Positions 16,557-25,029 of a stretch of 64,000 nt of DNA are shown here, piece after piece. The DNA comes from JALYXV01 sp963733505. Its GTDB lineage: Bacteria; Actinomycetota; Acidimicrobiia; Acidimicrobiales; Palsa-688. How positions within the stretch are numbered: the stretch's first letter is position 1; every line of letters begins with the position of its first letter. The translations under genes were made by a program, and so were the position numbers. The notes below the pieces were generated by a model. The model searched no databases and was not told the DNA's origin. It saw only the letters and a list, made by a program, of their open reading frames with translations. The stretch spans positions 248,001-312,000 of the forward strand of contig CAVTDW010000005.1 in NCBI GenBank assembly GCA_963733505.1. The letters run 5' to 3'.

Positions 16557-18878
16557 ATGTCGCCGCTGGATCGAGGCTTAGAAATCGGCGGTTTCGCCGA
16601 TGCTGCCGGACGCTCCGGCTCGTACGTTGACGCACCGCCCCACATTCCGAAACGAAAGGAGGCGCAGATCCCGACCATCTCCAGCGAGGGGAACGCCCGC
16701 GCGCCGTTGCCCAACGCCCCGCCGGGTGCGCCCACGCCGTTCGGCTCGCCCGTCGAAATTCGGGTGCTGGGACCGTTCGAGCTGGTTGTATCCGGTCGCG
16801 CTGTCCATATCGGCAGCGTGAAGCAGCGGGCTGTCCTCGCCCTCCTCGCCCTGCAGGCCGGCCAGGTGGTCAGCAGCGAGACGCTCTGCACCGCGCTCTG
16901 GGTGCAGGACCAACCGGCGTCGCCGTCGGCGACGCTCCAGAGCCTGGTCTCGCGGTTGCGGGGCGCGCTCGGGCTGGCGGCTGGCGCGGCCCAGGAGCGT
17001 CGAGATGTCCTCCGTACTCGCGATCCCGGGTGGATTCTCGACGTCGATGCCGAAGCCGTGGATGCGCTGCACTTTGGCGAGCTCGCCGCACGTGCCCGGA
17101 AACGGGCCGGTCGGGGCGAGGTCGCCGCGGCCGCGGCCGACCTAGCCGGCGCCGTCGATCTGTGGCGGGGGGCGGCCCTCGTCGACATCGTGGACGCCGG
17201 GTACCTCGGCGCCCACGCAACTCGGCTGAACGAGGCCCGCCTCGCCGCTGTCGAGGACCTCGCCGAGTTCGATCTGGCCACCGGGCATCCCGCCACGGTC
17301 TTGTCGCTCCTCGAGTCGCACGTGGAGGCCAACCCCTTGCGAGAACGGGCGTGGGGTCTCCTGATGGTCGCCCTGTACCGAATGGGGCGCCAGTCCGCCG
17401 CGCTGCGGGCCTACCAGCAGGTGCGCGCCACCCTCGGCGAGGAGCTCGGTCTCGAGCCTGCGCCGGAACTGGCCGACATCGAGGCACGAATCCTCCGCCA
17501 CGACCCGGACCTCGACGGTCCGGCCGCGCCGATTTCCCGGACCAGGGGCGTCTGGGTCTCCCCCGACCGTGGTGGCGCAGAGCAGGCCGCGACCCCGGCC
17601 ACGCAGGCCGGTCTCGGAGTCCAGGCGACGCAGGCCGGGCTCGGTGTTCAGGCCACGCAGGCCGGGGAATTCTCCGACTACTCGGTCATCGTCGTCGAGG
17701 ACCACGACTTCCAGCGCCGTACCGTCGTGCAACTCCTGCGGGGCCTGGGCGTCGGCAGCGTCGCTGACGCGGCGAGCGGCCCCGACGCCCTGCGGCAGCT
17801 CGAGTCCGGCCAGGTTCCCGACATCATCATCTGTGACATCGACATGCCGGGCATGGACGGCATCGAGTTCGTCGAACGCGTGGCGGAAATAGAGCTCGCC
17901 TGCGGGCTGGTCATCACCAGCGGTCTCGAAAGCAGCGTCCTGCGCGCCGTCGAAGCGATCGGGGAGAGTCACGGCTTCCATGTGCTCGCCGCGCTCGAGA
18001 AGCCGCTGACGGCCCGGCGGCTCGGCGAAGTGCTGCGCCAGTACACACAGGTGAAGCACGACCGCCCTGTCCTGGCGCCGCGGGCCGCGGTCAGCGCCGA
18101 GGAACTGCGGTCCGGTCTCGACCGGGGCGAGGTGACCACGCAGTTCCAGCCGAGGATCGACCTCACCGTCGGAGCGATGAGCAGTGTGGAGGCGTACGGA
18201 CGGTGGGAGCCCCCCGACGGCTCGGCCGTGCCGTCCCAGGTCCTGCTCCCTGCCCTGGCGCGTGAAGGGCTTCTGGAGACGTTCGTCGAGCGCGTCGTCG
18301 CTGACGCATGCGGGTTGCTCGACGACGTGGGGCGAGCCGGCGTCGAGATCGACGGCCGCATGCGAGTGGCGATGAACGTGTCCCGGCTCCCGATATCCGA
18401 CGCCCCGCTCGCCGACCGGCTCGCCGACATCGTGCGGGGCCGGGGCGAGAACCCCGGGCGCTTCGTGTGGGAGCTCGACGACGTCGCCCTGGCCCGGGCG
18501 TCGGGGGCGGCGATTGCCGTGCTCACCCGGCTACGCGTGAAGGGCTTCGGGCTGTCGATGCGCCACTCGGGGACTGGCCCGGCGATCACCAGCCAGGTTG
18601 GGCGTGTGCCCCTCACCGAGCTCAAGATCGATGGGCGCCTGGTCGGTGCCGCGACACGCGACACCACCGTGTTCGCCATGCTCGAGTCTTCGCTCATCGC
18701 GGCACGAGATGCGGGCCTGCGCGTCGTCGCCGACGGTTGCGACTCGAGCGCCACCTTCGACGCACTGCTCGCCCTCGGATGCTCCGAGGCCCAGGGCCAG
18801 TTCATCGCCGGGGCCATGGTTAGCTCCGAGCTCGAGTCGTGGGTGCTCGGCGGGCACGGCGGCGGCCGCCTCGGATGA
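16557..18878 (+). CDS. SARP-type regulator fused to REC and degenerate EAL domains
   Basis: About 773 residues from ATG 16557. Order: OmpR-like winged helix (about 67-150: IRVLGPFELV ... KQRAVLALLALQAG), BTAD domain (about 164-314), a linker of ten-residue repeats, a receiver domain (374-494) with phospho-acceptor in CDIDMPGMDG and lysine in LEKPL, and an EAL-fold domain (about 512-767). The EAL part is degenerate: EAL reads EAY, DDFGTG reads MRHSGTG, and the late glutamate block reads VADGCD, so phosphodiesterase activity is unlikely. LKIDGRLV and the MNVS asparagine remain. Its stop overlaps the hybrid kinase start, so it is probably that kinase's phosphorelay target. A strong ribosome site precedes an in-frame ATC at 16668, an alternative start. 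Confidence 0.85.
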   Translation: MSPLDRGLEIGGFADAAGRSGSYVDAPPHIPKRKEAQIPTISSEGNARAPLPNAPPGAPTPFGSPVEIRVLGPFELVVSGRAVHIGSVKQRAVLALLALQAGQVVSSETLCTALWVQDQPASPSATLQSLVSRLRGALGLAAGAAQERRDVLRTRDPGWILDVDAEAVDALHFGELAARARKRAGRGEVAAAAADLAGAVDLWRGAALVDIVDAGYLGAHATRLNEARLAAVEDLAEFDLATGHPATVLSLLESHVEANPLRERAWGLLMVALYRMGRQSAALRAYQQVRATLGEELGLEPAPELADIEARILRHDPDLDGPAAPISRTRGVWVSPDRGGAEQAATPATQAGLGVQATQAGLGVQATQAGEFSDYSVIVVEDHDFQRRTVVQLLRGLGVGSVADAASGPDALRQLESGQVPDIIICDIDMPGMDGIEFVERVAEIELACGLVITSGLESSVLRAVEAIGESHGFHVLAALEKPLTARRLGEVLRQYTQVKHDRPVLAPRAAVSAEELRSGLDRGEVTTQFQPRIDLTVGAMSSVEAYGRWEPPDGSAVPSQVLLPALAREGLLETFVERVVADACGLLDDVGRAGVEIDGRMRVAMNVSRLPISDAPLADRLADIVRGRGENPGRFVWELDDVALARASGAAIAVLTRLRVKGFGLSMRHSGTGPAITSQVGRVPLTELKIDGRLVGAATRDTTVFAMLESSLIAARDAGLRVVADGCDSSATFDALLALGCSEAQGQFIAGAMVSSELESWVLGGHGGGRLG
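16654..16670 (+). promoter_or_regulatory. Shine-Dalgarno followed by in-frame ATC (possible non-canonical start)
   Basis: GAAAGGAGG (16654-16662) lies 5 bases before ATC 16668, in frame with the SARP-REC-EAL gene. ATG 16557 has no comparable site. Starting at ATC would give 736 residues and still keep all domains. ATC starts are rare, so a miscalled ATG or GTG is also possible. Confidence 0.4.
17598..17668 (+). repeat. In-frame 30-bp tandem repeats in an interdomain linker
   Basis: The codons for ATQAGLGVQ occur in three consecutive imperfect copies between the BTAD and receiver domains. The unit is about 30 bp with third-position changes between copies, so selection on the peptide rather than very recent slippage is likely. 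It probably makes a flexible linker. Confidence 0.7.
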
Positions 18879-21442
18879 GCGCGAGCAACGCCCCGTCGAT
18901 CCGCCGCCGCCTTGCCGCTCTTCTGGCAACGCTCGGAGTGCTCGTCGCCAGCCTGCTCGTCGTCACAACCCTCCAACTGCGAGCGTCCGCGGCCCAGGCG
19001 CACGCCGAGAGCCAACGCAACCGATCGGTCGCCATCGCCGACAGCATGCGGACGAGCTCGAACGACCTCACGCAGATGGTTCGCCTCTATGTCTCGACGG
19101 GAGACGCGCGGTACCGGGAGTACTACGAGGAGATCCTGGCGATCCGGGCGGGCACTGCGCCTCGGCCGATCGACTTCGACAGCTCGTTCTGGGACCGGGT
19201 CCTTGCCGAGGGACCGGGATCCGTCCGGTACGGCGACCCCGAGTCACTGACCGACCAGATGCGGGCCGCCCGGTTCAGCCCGGACGAGTTCAACGCCTTG
19301 GACGCGTCCCTCCGGGCATCGAACGACCTGGCGACGTTGGAGCTGGAAGTCATGGATCGCGTCGCCCCGAGGATCGCCCGCGGCGTCGATGCCGCGTACC
19401 TGTCGGACGTCGCGTCGGAGTATCAGCGGCTTGTCGATCCCGCCTACCTTGCGGAGAAGGGCGTGATCATGGGTGCCATCGGCGACTTCATCGCTCGCGT
19501 GGAGGCGCGGACGATGAGCACGCTCGATCGAGCACACACGACCAGTCGCACCCTCTCGCTGGTGCAGATCTGCATCGTCGGGCTGATCGTGCTCGTCGGG
19601 GCCCTGGCCATGGTGCGCGCCAGCCAGGTCGTCCTTCGACCCCTGGGCGACCTGGCGGTCGCCACCCAGCAGTTCGCCGGCGGCAACTACCATCGGCGGG
19701 TCCACGTCGGGGGCGCCGCCGAGATGGAGGCGCTCGGGGCGGCGTTCAACACCATGGCGTCCGCCGTGCAGTCCGACGTCGAGCGCCGCGAGCAGGCCGA
19801 ACGTGAGGCGCACGACGCGCGGCTCGCCGCCGACGAGGCCAACCAGGCCAAGTCGACGTTCCTCGCCGCCATGAGCCACGAGATCCGCACGCCGATGATC
19901 GGCGTCACCGGCATGCTCGAGGTGCTCGCCCAGACCGATCTCGACGCCGAGCAGGAAAGCATGCTCGCCACGGCACAGGGGTCGGCGCAGGTACTGCTGC
20001 AGATCATCGGCGACGTCCTCGACTTCTCCAAGATCGAAGCCGGAAAACTCGAGCTGTCGCCGGCACCGTTCATGGTGCGCCCCTTGGCCACCGCGGCGGT
20101 GCAGACGTTCTTTCACACCGCGTCGTCCAAGGGCCTGTCGATGAGTTGTCGGGTGGAGGACGACGTGGCCGCGGCCCACATCGGCGACGTCCTGCGCCTC
20201 CGACAGATCCTGAACAACTTCATCTCCAACGCGGTGAAGTTCACGCCGTCGGGCACCATCGCCCTCACGGTGCGCGTGTGTGACACCGACGACGGCGGCG
20301 GGACCCAAGGCCTCGAGTTCTCCGTGGCCGACACCGGGATCGGGATCGAGGCCGAGAGGCAGCGCGAGCTCTTCCAGGAATTCACCCAGGCCGACGCCTC
20401 GATCGCGGCGCGATCGGGTGGCACCGGATTGGGCCTGGTGATCTGCCGCCGACTGGCCACGTTGATGGGTGGCGACGTGAGGATGCACAGCGTCGTCGGC
20501 CAGGGAACGACCCTCTTCCTCACCGTCCGCCTTCCGGTCGTCGATCCCGAGGCCGTTGACCTCGGCATCGTGACCGCGTCGGGCGGCGCGCCCGTCCTGG
20601 TGAAGCGGGCGAAGCCGAGCCGGGAAGCGGCCGAGCGGGAGCGCAGCGTGGTCCTCCTGGCCGAGGACCATCCGATCAACCGGCGCGTGGTCGTCCATCA
20701 ACTCGGCATCATCGGCTTCCACGTCGACACCGCCGAGGACGGGCAGCAGGCACTTGAATTGTTCGCCCGGAGCGGCCGGTACGGGCTGGTGCTCACCGAC
20801 CTCAACATGCCCGTCATGGACGGCTTCGAGCTGGCCGGAGCCCTTCGCCGACTCGAGGCCGAGGCCGGCCTGCCCCACGTCCCGATCGTGGCGTGGAGCG
20901 CGAACGTCCTGCCCGGCGAGGCGGAGAAGTGCGTGGCCGCCGGGATGGACGACTTCCTCGGCAAGCCCGCGCCCATGCCTGTGCTGGCTGACATGCTGCG
21001 GCGCTGGATGCCCCACCTCCGATGGACGGCCGCGGAAACCGGCGACGTCTCCGTCGCTCCCGCCGAGGACCGCACGGCGCCGGCCGCCGACGAAGTCATC
21101 GACAGCGCTGCCCTGGACGAGATGACCGGCGCCGACCCCGAGCTGGCGGCGACGATCCTCGCGGACTACGTCGGCTCATCACGTTCCGACATGGCCGCGC
21201 TCGGCGCCGCCCTCGCCGCCCGTAACGAGGAGGAGGTGCGCCGCCACGCCCACCGCCTGCAAGGTGCCAGCGGAATGGTCGGCGCCCGCCAGGTGGCCTC
21301 GCTCGCCGCCTGGATGGAGGCGGCCGCGGGATCCTCCGTCGAGGACTGGGGCGTCCTGCGCGCCATGGCCGACGACCTCGACCTCGCCGTGGCCCAGGTC
21401 GAGGCGCTGGTCGGCTCGGCCCGGCCCGCCCGAAACCGATGA
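18875..21442 (+). CDS. Hybrid sensor histidine kinase with receiver and Hpt domains
   Basis: 855 residues. Two membrane helices (about 12-32 and 226-248) flank a roughly 190-residue extracellular sensor. HAMP, HisKA (MSHEIRTPM, phospho-His), HATPase (NFISNAVKFTPSG; DTGIGIE; GGTGLGLVICRRL), receiver (LLAEDHPINRRVV; TDLNMPVMDGFE; GKPAP) and a C-terminal Hpt (HAHRLQGASGMVG) follow. This is the full BvgS/ArcB-like His-Asp-His relay, with a final Asp expected on another protein. The overlapping ATGA start after the SARP-REC-EAL gene makes that gene's receiver the obvious partner. The sensor ligand is unknown. Confidence 0.9.
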   Translation: MSASNAPSIRRRLAALLATLGVLVASLLVVTTLQLRASAAQAHAESQRNRSVAIADSMRTSSNDLTQMVRLYVSTGDARYREYYEEILAIRAGTAPRPIDFDSSFWDRVLAEGPGSVRYGDPESLTDQMRAARFSPDEFNALDASLRASNDLATLELEVMDRVAPRIARGVDAAYLSDVASEYQRLVDPAYLAEKGVIMGAIGDFIARVEARTMSTLDRAHTTSRTLSLVQICIVGLIVLVGALAMVRASQVVLRPLGDLAVATQQFAGGNYHRRVHVGGAAEMEALGAAFNTMASAVQSDVERREQAEREAHDARLAADEANQAKSTFLAAMSHEIRTPMIGVTGMLEVLAQTDLDAEQESMLATAQGSAQVLLQIIGDVLDFSKIEAGKLELSPAPFMVRPLATAAVQTFFHTASSKGLSMSCRVEDDVAAAHIGDVLRLRQILNNFISNAVKFTPSGTIALTVRVCDTDDGGGTQGLEFSVADTGIGIEAERQRELFQEFTQADASIAARSGGTGLGLVICRRLATLMGGDVRMHSVVGQGTTLFLTVRLPVVDPEAVDLGIVTASGGAPVLVKRAKPSREAAERERSVVLLAEDHPINRRVVVHQLGIIGFHVDTAEDGQQALELFARSGRYGLVLTDLNMPVMDGFELAGALRRLEAEAGLPHVPIVAWSANVLPGEAEKCVAAGMDDFLGKPAPMPVLADMLRRWMPHLRWTAAETGDVSVAPAEDRTAPAADEVIDSAALDEMTGADPELAATILADYVGSSRSDMAALGAALAARNEEEVRRHAHRLQGASGMVGARQVASLAAWMEAAAGSSVEDWGVLRAMADDLDLAVAQVEALVGSARPARNR

Positions 21443-21517
21443 AGAAATCGTGGACTTCGCCCGCATGGTGGTCCTCCTGACCGGGGTGCTGCATTGGTCT
21501 GCGGGTGTCGACCTCGG

Positions 21518-21871
21518 TCACTCCCCGAGCGGCCGGCGAGGCCCGTCAGCGAACGGGAGTCGCTCAGCCAACGGGTCGACCGCAACCGGCACGCGCGCTG
21601 GACGCCGGGCTCGCATGGACGACGAAGGCTCCACCGCCGTCACCTGGCGCCCCGGCGGCTCATAGGCGCCGGCTCCGCTGCCGACGTTCACCTCCGTCCG
21701 AGAACCTCCGAGCGTCGTGTCGATCACCGCGGCGATCGACGGCTCCGGCGTTCGGTACTCGGTGTAGGCAGCTCCGACCAGCCCGTAGGCAGCGTCTCCG
21801 GCACTGCCGTCCTCGCTTCGTGTGGGCACCACCCCATCCTGCCCGGTAGGCATCACCAGCCCGAGCGACAA
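21518..21871 (-). pseudogene. SAM-dependent methyltransferase, N-terminal fragment
   Basis: About 117 codons. AYGLVGAAYTEYRTPEP, then motif I TEVNVGSGAGAYE, then VTAVEPSSSMRARRP are the first third of a class I methyltransferase. The frame stops soon after LPFADG, well short of the roughly 230 residues expected, and no continuation was seen in other frames. It is therefore a truncated copy, converging with the hybrid kinase gene. The start is uncertain (an internal ATG gives MPTGQDG). Confidence 0.6.
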
Positions 21872-21926
21872 TCCGGCGCCGGTCGTCCGCGTCGTGGGGT
21901 GGCGGGCTCGAATCCGAAGAGAATGG

Positions 21927-21961
21927 AAAAGGGCCCGGTCGCGATCGGCGCGACCGGGCCC
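21927..21961 (-). terminator. Rho-independent terminator of the crystallin gene
   Basis: A perfect 13-bp stem GGGCCCGGTCGCG (21931-21943) pairs with 21949-21961 around a 5-base loop. On the minus strand it is followed by TTTT and starts 6 bp after the crystallin stop codon. Confidence 0.88.
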
Positions 21962-21967
21962 TCTCGT

Positions 21968-22957
21968 TCAGTACAAAAACATGCCGCACCCGTCGACCAG
22001 ATGGAGGACTGTGAGTCCCACGTAGGTAGACGCCGAGATCGCCTGGTCGTTTCCGATGACGTTGTTGCTCAGGTCCGGGTCAGGCACCTGAAACCGCTCG
22101 CAGGTATCGGCCCAACCGCCGATAAGTCCATTCGCGAGAACCACGTAGTCGCCCCTCAAAAGCTCAAGGCCTGCGCCTCCCACCACGGAGACGGACGACG
22201 CTCGATGTTCCCACTCGACCGGAAGGTTGTACGGAGATCCAAGTATGTAGTTGGGCTGGATTGGGACGATGTAGTAGTCGCCGTCGTAGTTGGCGCCGTC
22301 GAAGATGACGCCCTGCGGAGGACATGCGACATTGATGCGAAGTGACGACGCGCGCTGGCGGATCGGGTTGTTCGCGAAGTTCGTGTCGTCGGCGTTGAAT
22401 TGCTCGCAAAGCCCGTTGTAATTCGCCTGGTCGTACAGCGAGACAAAGGTTCCCGGCTGAAGCGTCATCGACTCGGCCCGGTCCGAGAAGCCATACGCCG
22501 CAAGGTCCGGGATGCTGGTGAAGAACTGCTGGTAGCTGCCGCCGTAGTTGGGGTCATCGTAAAGGCGCGGCGGGCACGCCTGTCCGACCTTCAGCGACGT
22601 GATGGTGTCGTTCCCGATTGGGTTGTCCCGCAGATCGGCATCGTCGGAGCGCAGGTTCTCGCAACGTCCTCCGAAGCCGCCGTCCACATAGACGGAGACG
22701 ACCGTGCCGGACGGCACTCGAATCGAGGACGCGCGGTCGTTCCAGTCGGAGCCGACGTTGGAGTAGCTGCCGACCGCGAAACTTCGGCTTGCGCCGCCGT
22801 AGTTGATGTTCTCGTACATGACGACCGTTCCCGCAACCTGCGCCCCGGCGGACCCGGTGAGGCCCAAACCGAGCGCCAGCATCATGGTCGTCAGCGCCAA
22901 CGCCGCGAGCCTGAGCCGGCGAGGCTCCGACCGGCGAGGCCGTTCGATGGTCTGCAT
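21968..22957 (-). CDS. Secreted beta/gamma-crystallin family protein
   Basis: 329 residues. A signal peptide (LAALALTTMMLALGLGL then SAGAQ) is followed by three or more Greek-key units, each starting like VVMYENINYGGAS, RLYDDPNYGGSYQQF or GVIFDGANYDGDYY. The calcium signature N/D-N/D-x-x-S/T-S appears as NDRASS (intact), SDRAES, RQRASS and EHRASS (partly degenerate). Such proteins bind calcium and gain stability from it. Paired cysteines after each unit may form disulfides. The start at 22957 has an AGAGGA site 6 bases upstream. The gene has its own terminator and is divergent from the next gene. An extracellular structural or stress role is inferred. Confidence 0.85.
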   Translation of the reverse strand: MQTIERPRRSEPRRLRLAALALTTMMLALGLGLTGSAGAQVAGTVVMYENINYGGASRSFAVGSYSNVGSDWNDRASSIRVPSGTVVSVYVDGGFGGRCENLRSDDADLRDNPIGNDTITSLKVGQACPPRLYDDPNYGGSYQQFFTSIPDLAAYGFSDRAESMTLQPGTFVSLYDQANYNGLCEQFNADDTNFANNPIRQRASSLRINVACPPQGVIFDGANYDGDYYIVPIQPNYILGSPYNLPVEWEHRASSVSVVGGAGLELLRGDYVVLANGLIGGWADTCERFQVPDPDLSNNVIGNDQAISASTYVGLTVLHLVDGCGMFLY

Positions 22958-23084
22958 GTCATCCTCTTTCTGTTTCGTAGGGGCTACGTCGTGCCGGCGA
23001 GTTCCCAGCTGGGAAGCGACTGCGGATCCCGCCCTTCGGATCGGGTGCACGACGTGACTCTGCTCCACAGGGTTTGCGCCGGCG

Positions 23085-23161
23085 TTGCGCGTCCTTGCGC
23101 CGCAACTCCGCCCTCCACACCAGGCGACGTCGACGCGCAAGGACGACGCAAGGACGGCGCA
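23085..23161. repeat. Inverted repeats between divergent secreted-protein genes
   Basis: CGTCCTTGCGC (23090-23100) has its exact complement GCGCAAGGACG at 23135-23145, and GCAAGGACG occurs again at 23148-23156. They lie in the 290-bp gap between the crystallin and the CBM-like genes and could be operator sites or a cruciform. No known regulator motif was recognised. Confidence 0.55.
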
Positions 23162-23247
23162 AGCCTTCCGAGTAAGAGTCGGGCGAATGCTCGCGGGGAC
23201 GACAGCAAATGTCGTCCGGATGCGGGTGGCCTAAAGGAGGGCAACCA

Positions 23248-24294
23248 ATGCGCATGTATCGATGGGTGAAGCTCGGGGTCTCATCGGCCACCGTGGCGGC
23301 GACGCTGTCCGTCGGCGGCATCGCCCACGCGGCGACGGAGACCGACGTCGCGCTGCACGCGGCGACGACAGCGACAGTGTTGGGAGTCACCGCGCCAACG
23401 TGCACGGCCGGTTCTGGGCCGGACAAAGCGGTCGACGGCGCCAGCTCCAACATCTACACCGACAAGTGGTGTGTCCCGACCGGCCAGCCGACGCTCACGA
23501 TCACCCTCAGCGGCAGCGCATATGGCTACTCCGTCAGCCACATCGTCGTGAAGAACGCCGGCGTGGCCGGCGAGAGCGCTACCTACAACACCCGGGCGTT
23601 CCGGCTGCGCGTCGTGCAGACGTCAAGTTCGACGCCGCTCACCGTCGCCACGGTGACCGGCAACACCGCAAACCAGACGAGCAACACGGTCAGCGTGGGC
23701 AACGTCTCCCAGGTGCAGCTTCTCGTCGATCAGCCGACGCAGGCGGCAGGGGTGACGTCAGCGACCCGAATCTACGAGGTGGAAGTTTGGGGAACGCCCT
23801 CGACAACGGCGGCGCCCCCATCGACGAGCACGTGCCTCCTGCCGGGACAGAAGGTGATCAATCCTGGCTTCGAATCCGGTGACCTCCCGTGGACCGCGAC
23901 CGCCGGGACGATCCAAACGACAGCGCCAGGTGGAGAAGCTCCCCACTCCGGTACTCGCGCTGCGTGGATCGACGGCTATGGCACGACGCACACCGACACG
24001 GTGTCGCAAACCGTCGTCATCCCTGTCGGCTGCAAGATCTCGTTGGCGTTCTGGCTGCACATCGACACGGCGGAGACGACTACGACGACGGCCTTCGACC
24101 AACTCACGGTGAGCGTCAACTCCACAACGATCGCAAGATTCTCCAATCTCAACGCGGCACCCGGTTATGTGCTGCGAGCGTTCGACGTGTCCCAGTTCGC
24201 AGGCTTGACGGTGACCGTCAAGTTCACTGGCGACGAGGATGCAAGTCTCCAGACCTCCTTCGTTATCGACGACGTGGCCATAGAAGCGTCGTAG
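23248..24294 (+). CDS. Secreted protein with two carbohydrate-binding-like beta-sandwich domains
   Basis: 348 residues with a signal peptide (VKLGVSSATVAATLSVGGIAHA). The first domain (about 30-190) looks like an F5/8 type C (discoidin) fold: GPDKAVDGASSNIYTDKWC, then SHIVVKNAG and IYEVEVWG. A Pro/Thr linker leads to a second jelly-roll (about 205-348) starting VINPGFESG with GTRAAWIDGYG, similar to CBM modules on kumamolisin-type proteases. No catalytic domain is present, so it probably binds glycan or surface. ATG 23248 has AAAGGAGG 7 bases upstream, one of the best ribosome sites in the window. Confidence 0.75.
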   Translation: MRMYRWVKLGVSSATVAATLSVGGIAHAATETDVALHAATTATVLGVTAPTCTAGSGPDKAVDGASSNIYTDKWCVPTGQPTLTITLSGSAYGYSVSHIVVKNAGVAGESATYNTRAFRLRVVQTSSSTPLTVATVTGNTANQTSNTVSVGNVSQVQLLVDQPTQAAGVTSATRIYEVEVWGTPSTTAAPPSTSTCLLPGQKVINPGFESGDLPWTATAGTIQTTAPGGEAPHSGTRAAWIDGYGTTHTDTVSQTVVIPVGCKISLAFWLHIDTAETTTTTAFDQLTVSVNSTTIARFSNLNAAPGYVLRAFDVSQFAGLTVTVKFTGDEDASLQTSFVIDDVAIEAS

Positions 24295-24318
24295 GCCAAC
24301 CCCCTCAGCGCTGCCTCC

Positions 24319-24352
24319 GGCGGCAACGGGACCGGTCGGCCCCGTTGCCGCC
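24319..24352 (+). terminator. Hairpin after the CBM-like gene
   Basis: GGCGGCAACGGG (24319-24330) pairs perfectly with 24341-24352 around a 10-base loop, 24 bp after the stop. No T run follows, so it may act with Rho or as an RNA-stabilising end. Confidence 0.55.
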
Positions 24353-24519
24353 GCCAGGACCACAGCGCCGCGCAACGGGAACCCTGAGAAACCAGTCTGG
24401 TGGCCGGGCTAGCCGGTCAGCGGGGTGGCCGGCGGCGGCGTCCGGGAGGCCCTGCGGCGCAAACGGTGAACGGGTGACGGAGCAACTGAACGAGCTGAAC
24501 GGGACGGTGTCGGTTCCGG

Positions 24520-25012
24520 GCCGCCGAAGACGGCGGCCCGCCGTCGGTCGGGGATTAGCCTGCCAGCCTTCCTCGCACAGGCCCTCACCGAGCAGATCTC
24601 GAGCCAAGCGGAGCGAGGGCCCGGCACGGGCCTCGTCTTCCCCGCGCACGACGGGGGATGATGCGGACGCACCTCATACCGGTCGGTCGGTCCCATGCGG
24701 AAGGTCGAACTTCCGTCGCGGCGTGGTTGCCGGCAACCCGGCGGGCGCGGCTTGATGGCCTTCGGCTTTTCACGACCTGCGACACACCAATCGCCCTTGC
24801 CATCGCCGGCAAGCAGGCGGAAGCACGGCGAAAGCGATCCAGGAACGCATGGCCATAGCTCGGTGATGGTGACCCTGGACCGGTACGGGCACCTGTTCGA
24901 GGGCCTCGACGAGCGCATGGCGCAGGGCCTCGACGAGCGCATGTGGCGTGAAAATCTCGCGGCCTCACGGCGGCCTGGGCGCGGCCTGGAGGTCGTTCCG
25001 TTGGCCCGCTGA
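24520..25012 (+). pseudogene. Tyrosine integrase, decayed C-terminal half
   Basis: Pieces of one integrase can be read in order across several frames: PKTAARRRSGISLPAFLAQ, LTEQISSQAERGPGTGLVFP, WLPATRRARLDGLR, FHDLRHTNR (the His-x-x-Arg box) and SSVMVTLDRYGHLFEGLDE (nucleophile Tyr). At least three shifts and an in-frame stop separate them. One lies at ATGGCCATAGC near 24850, where an extra G would give MGHSS. Some shifts may be sequence errors, but the number indicates decay. It is a second integrase relic in the accessory block, unlike the one at 13.2 kb in its catalytic sequence. Confidence 0.7.
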
Positions 25013-25029
25013 GCGGTAAAACCGCATGT

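Noticed and set aside
16487..17332. Upstream extension of the LuxR-type regulator frame
   Set aside because: It is antisense to the SARP domain and lacks homology; the ATPase domain starts normally at 16486.
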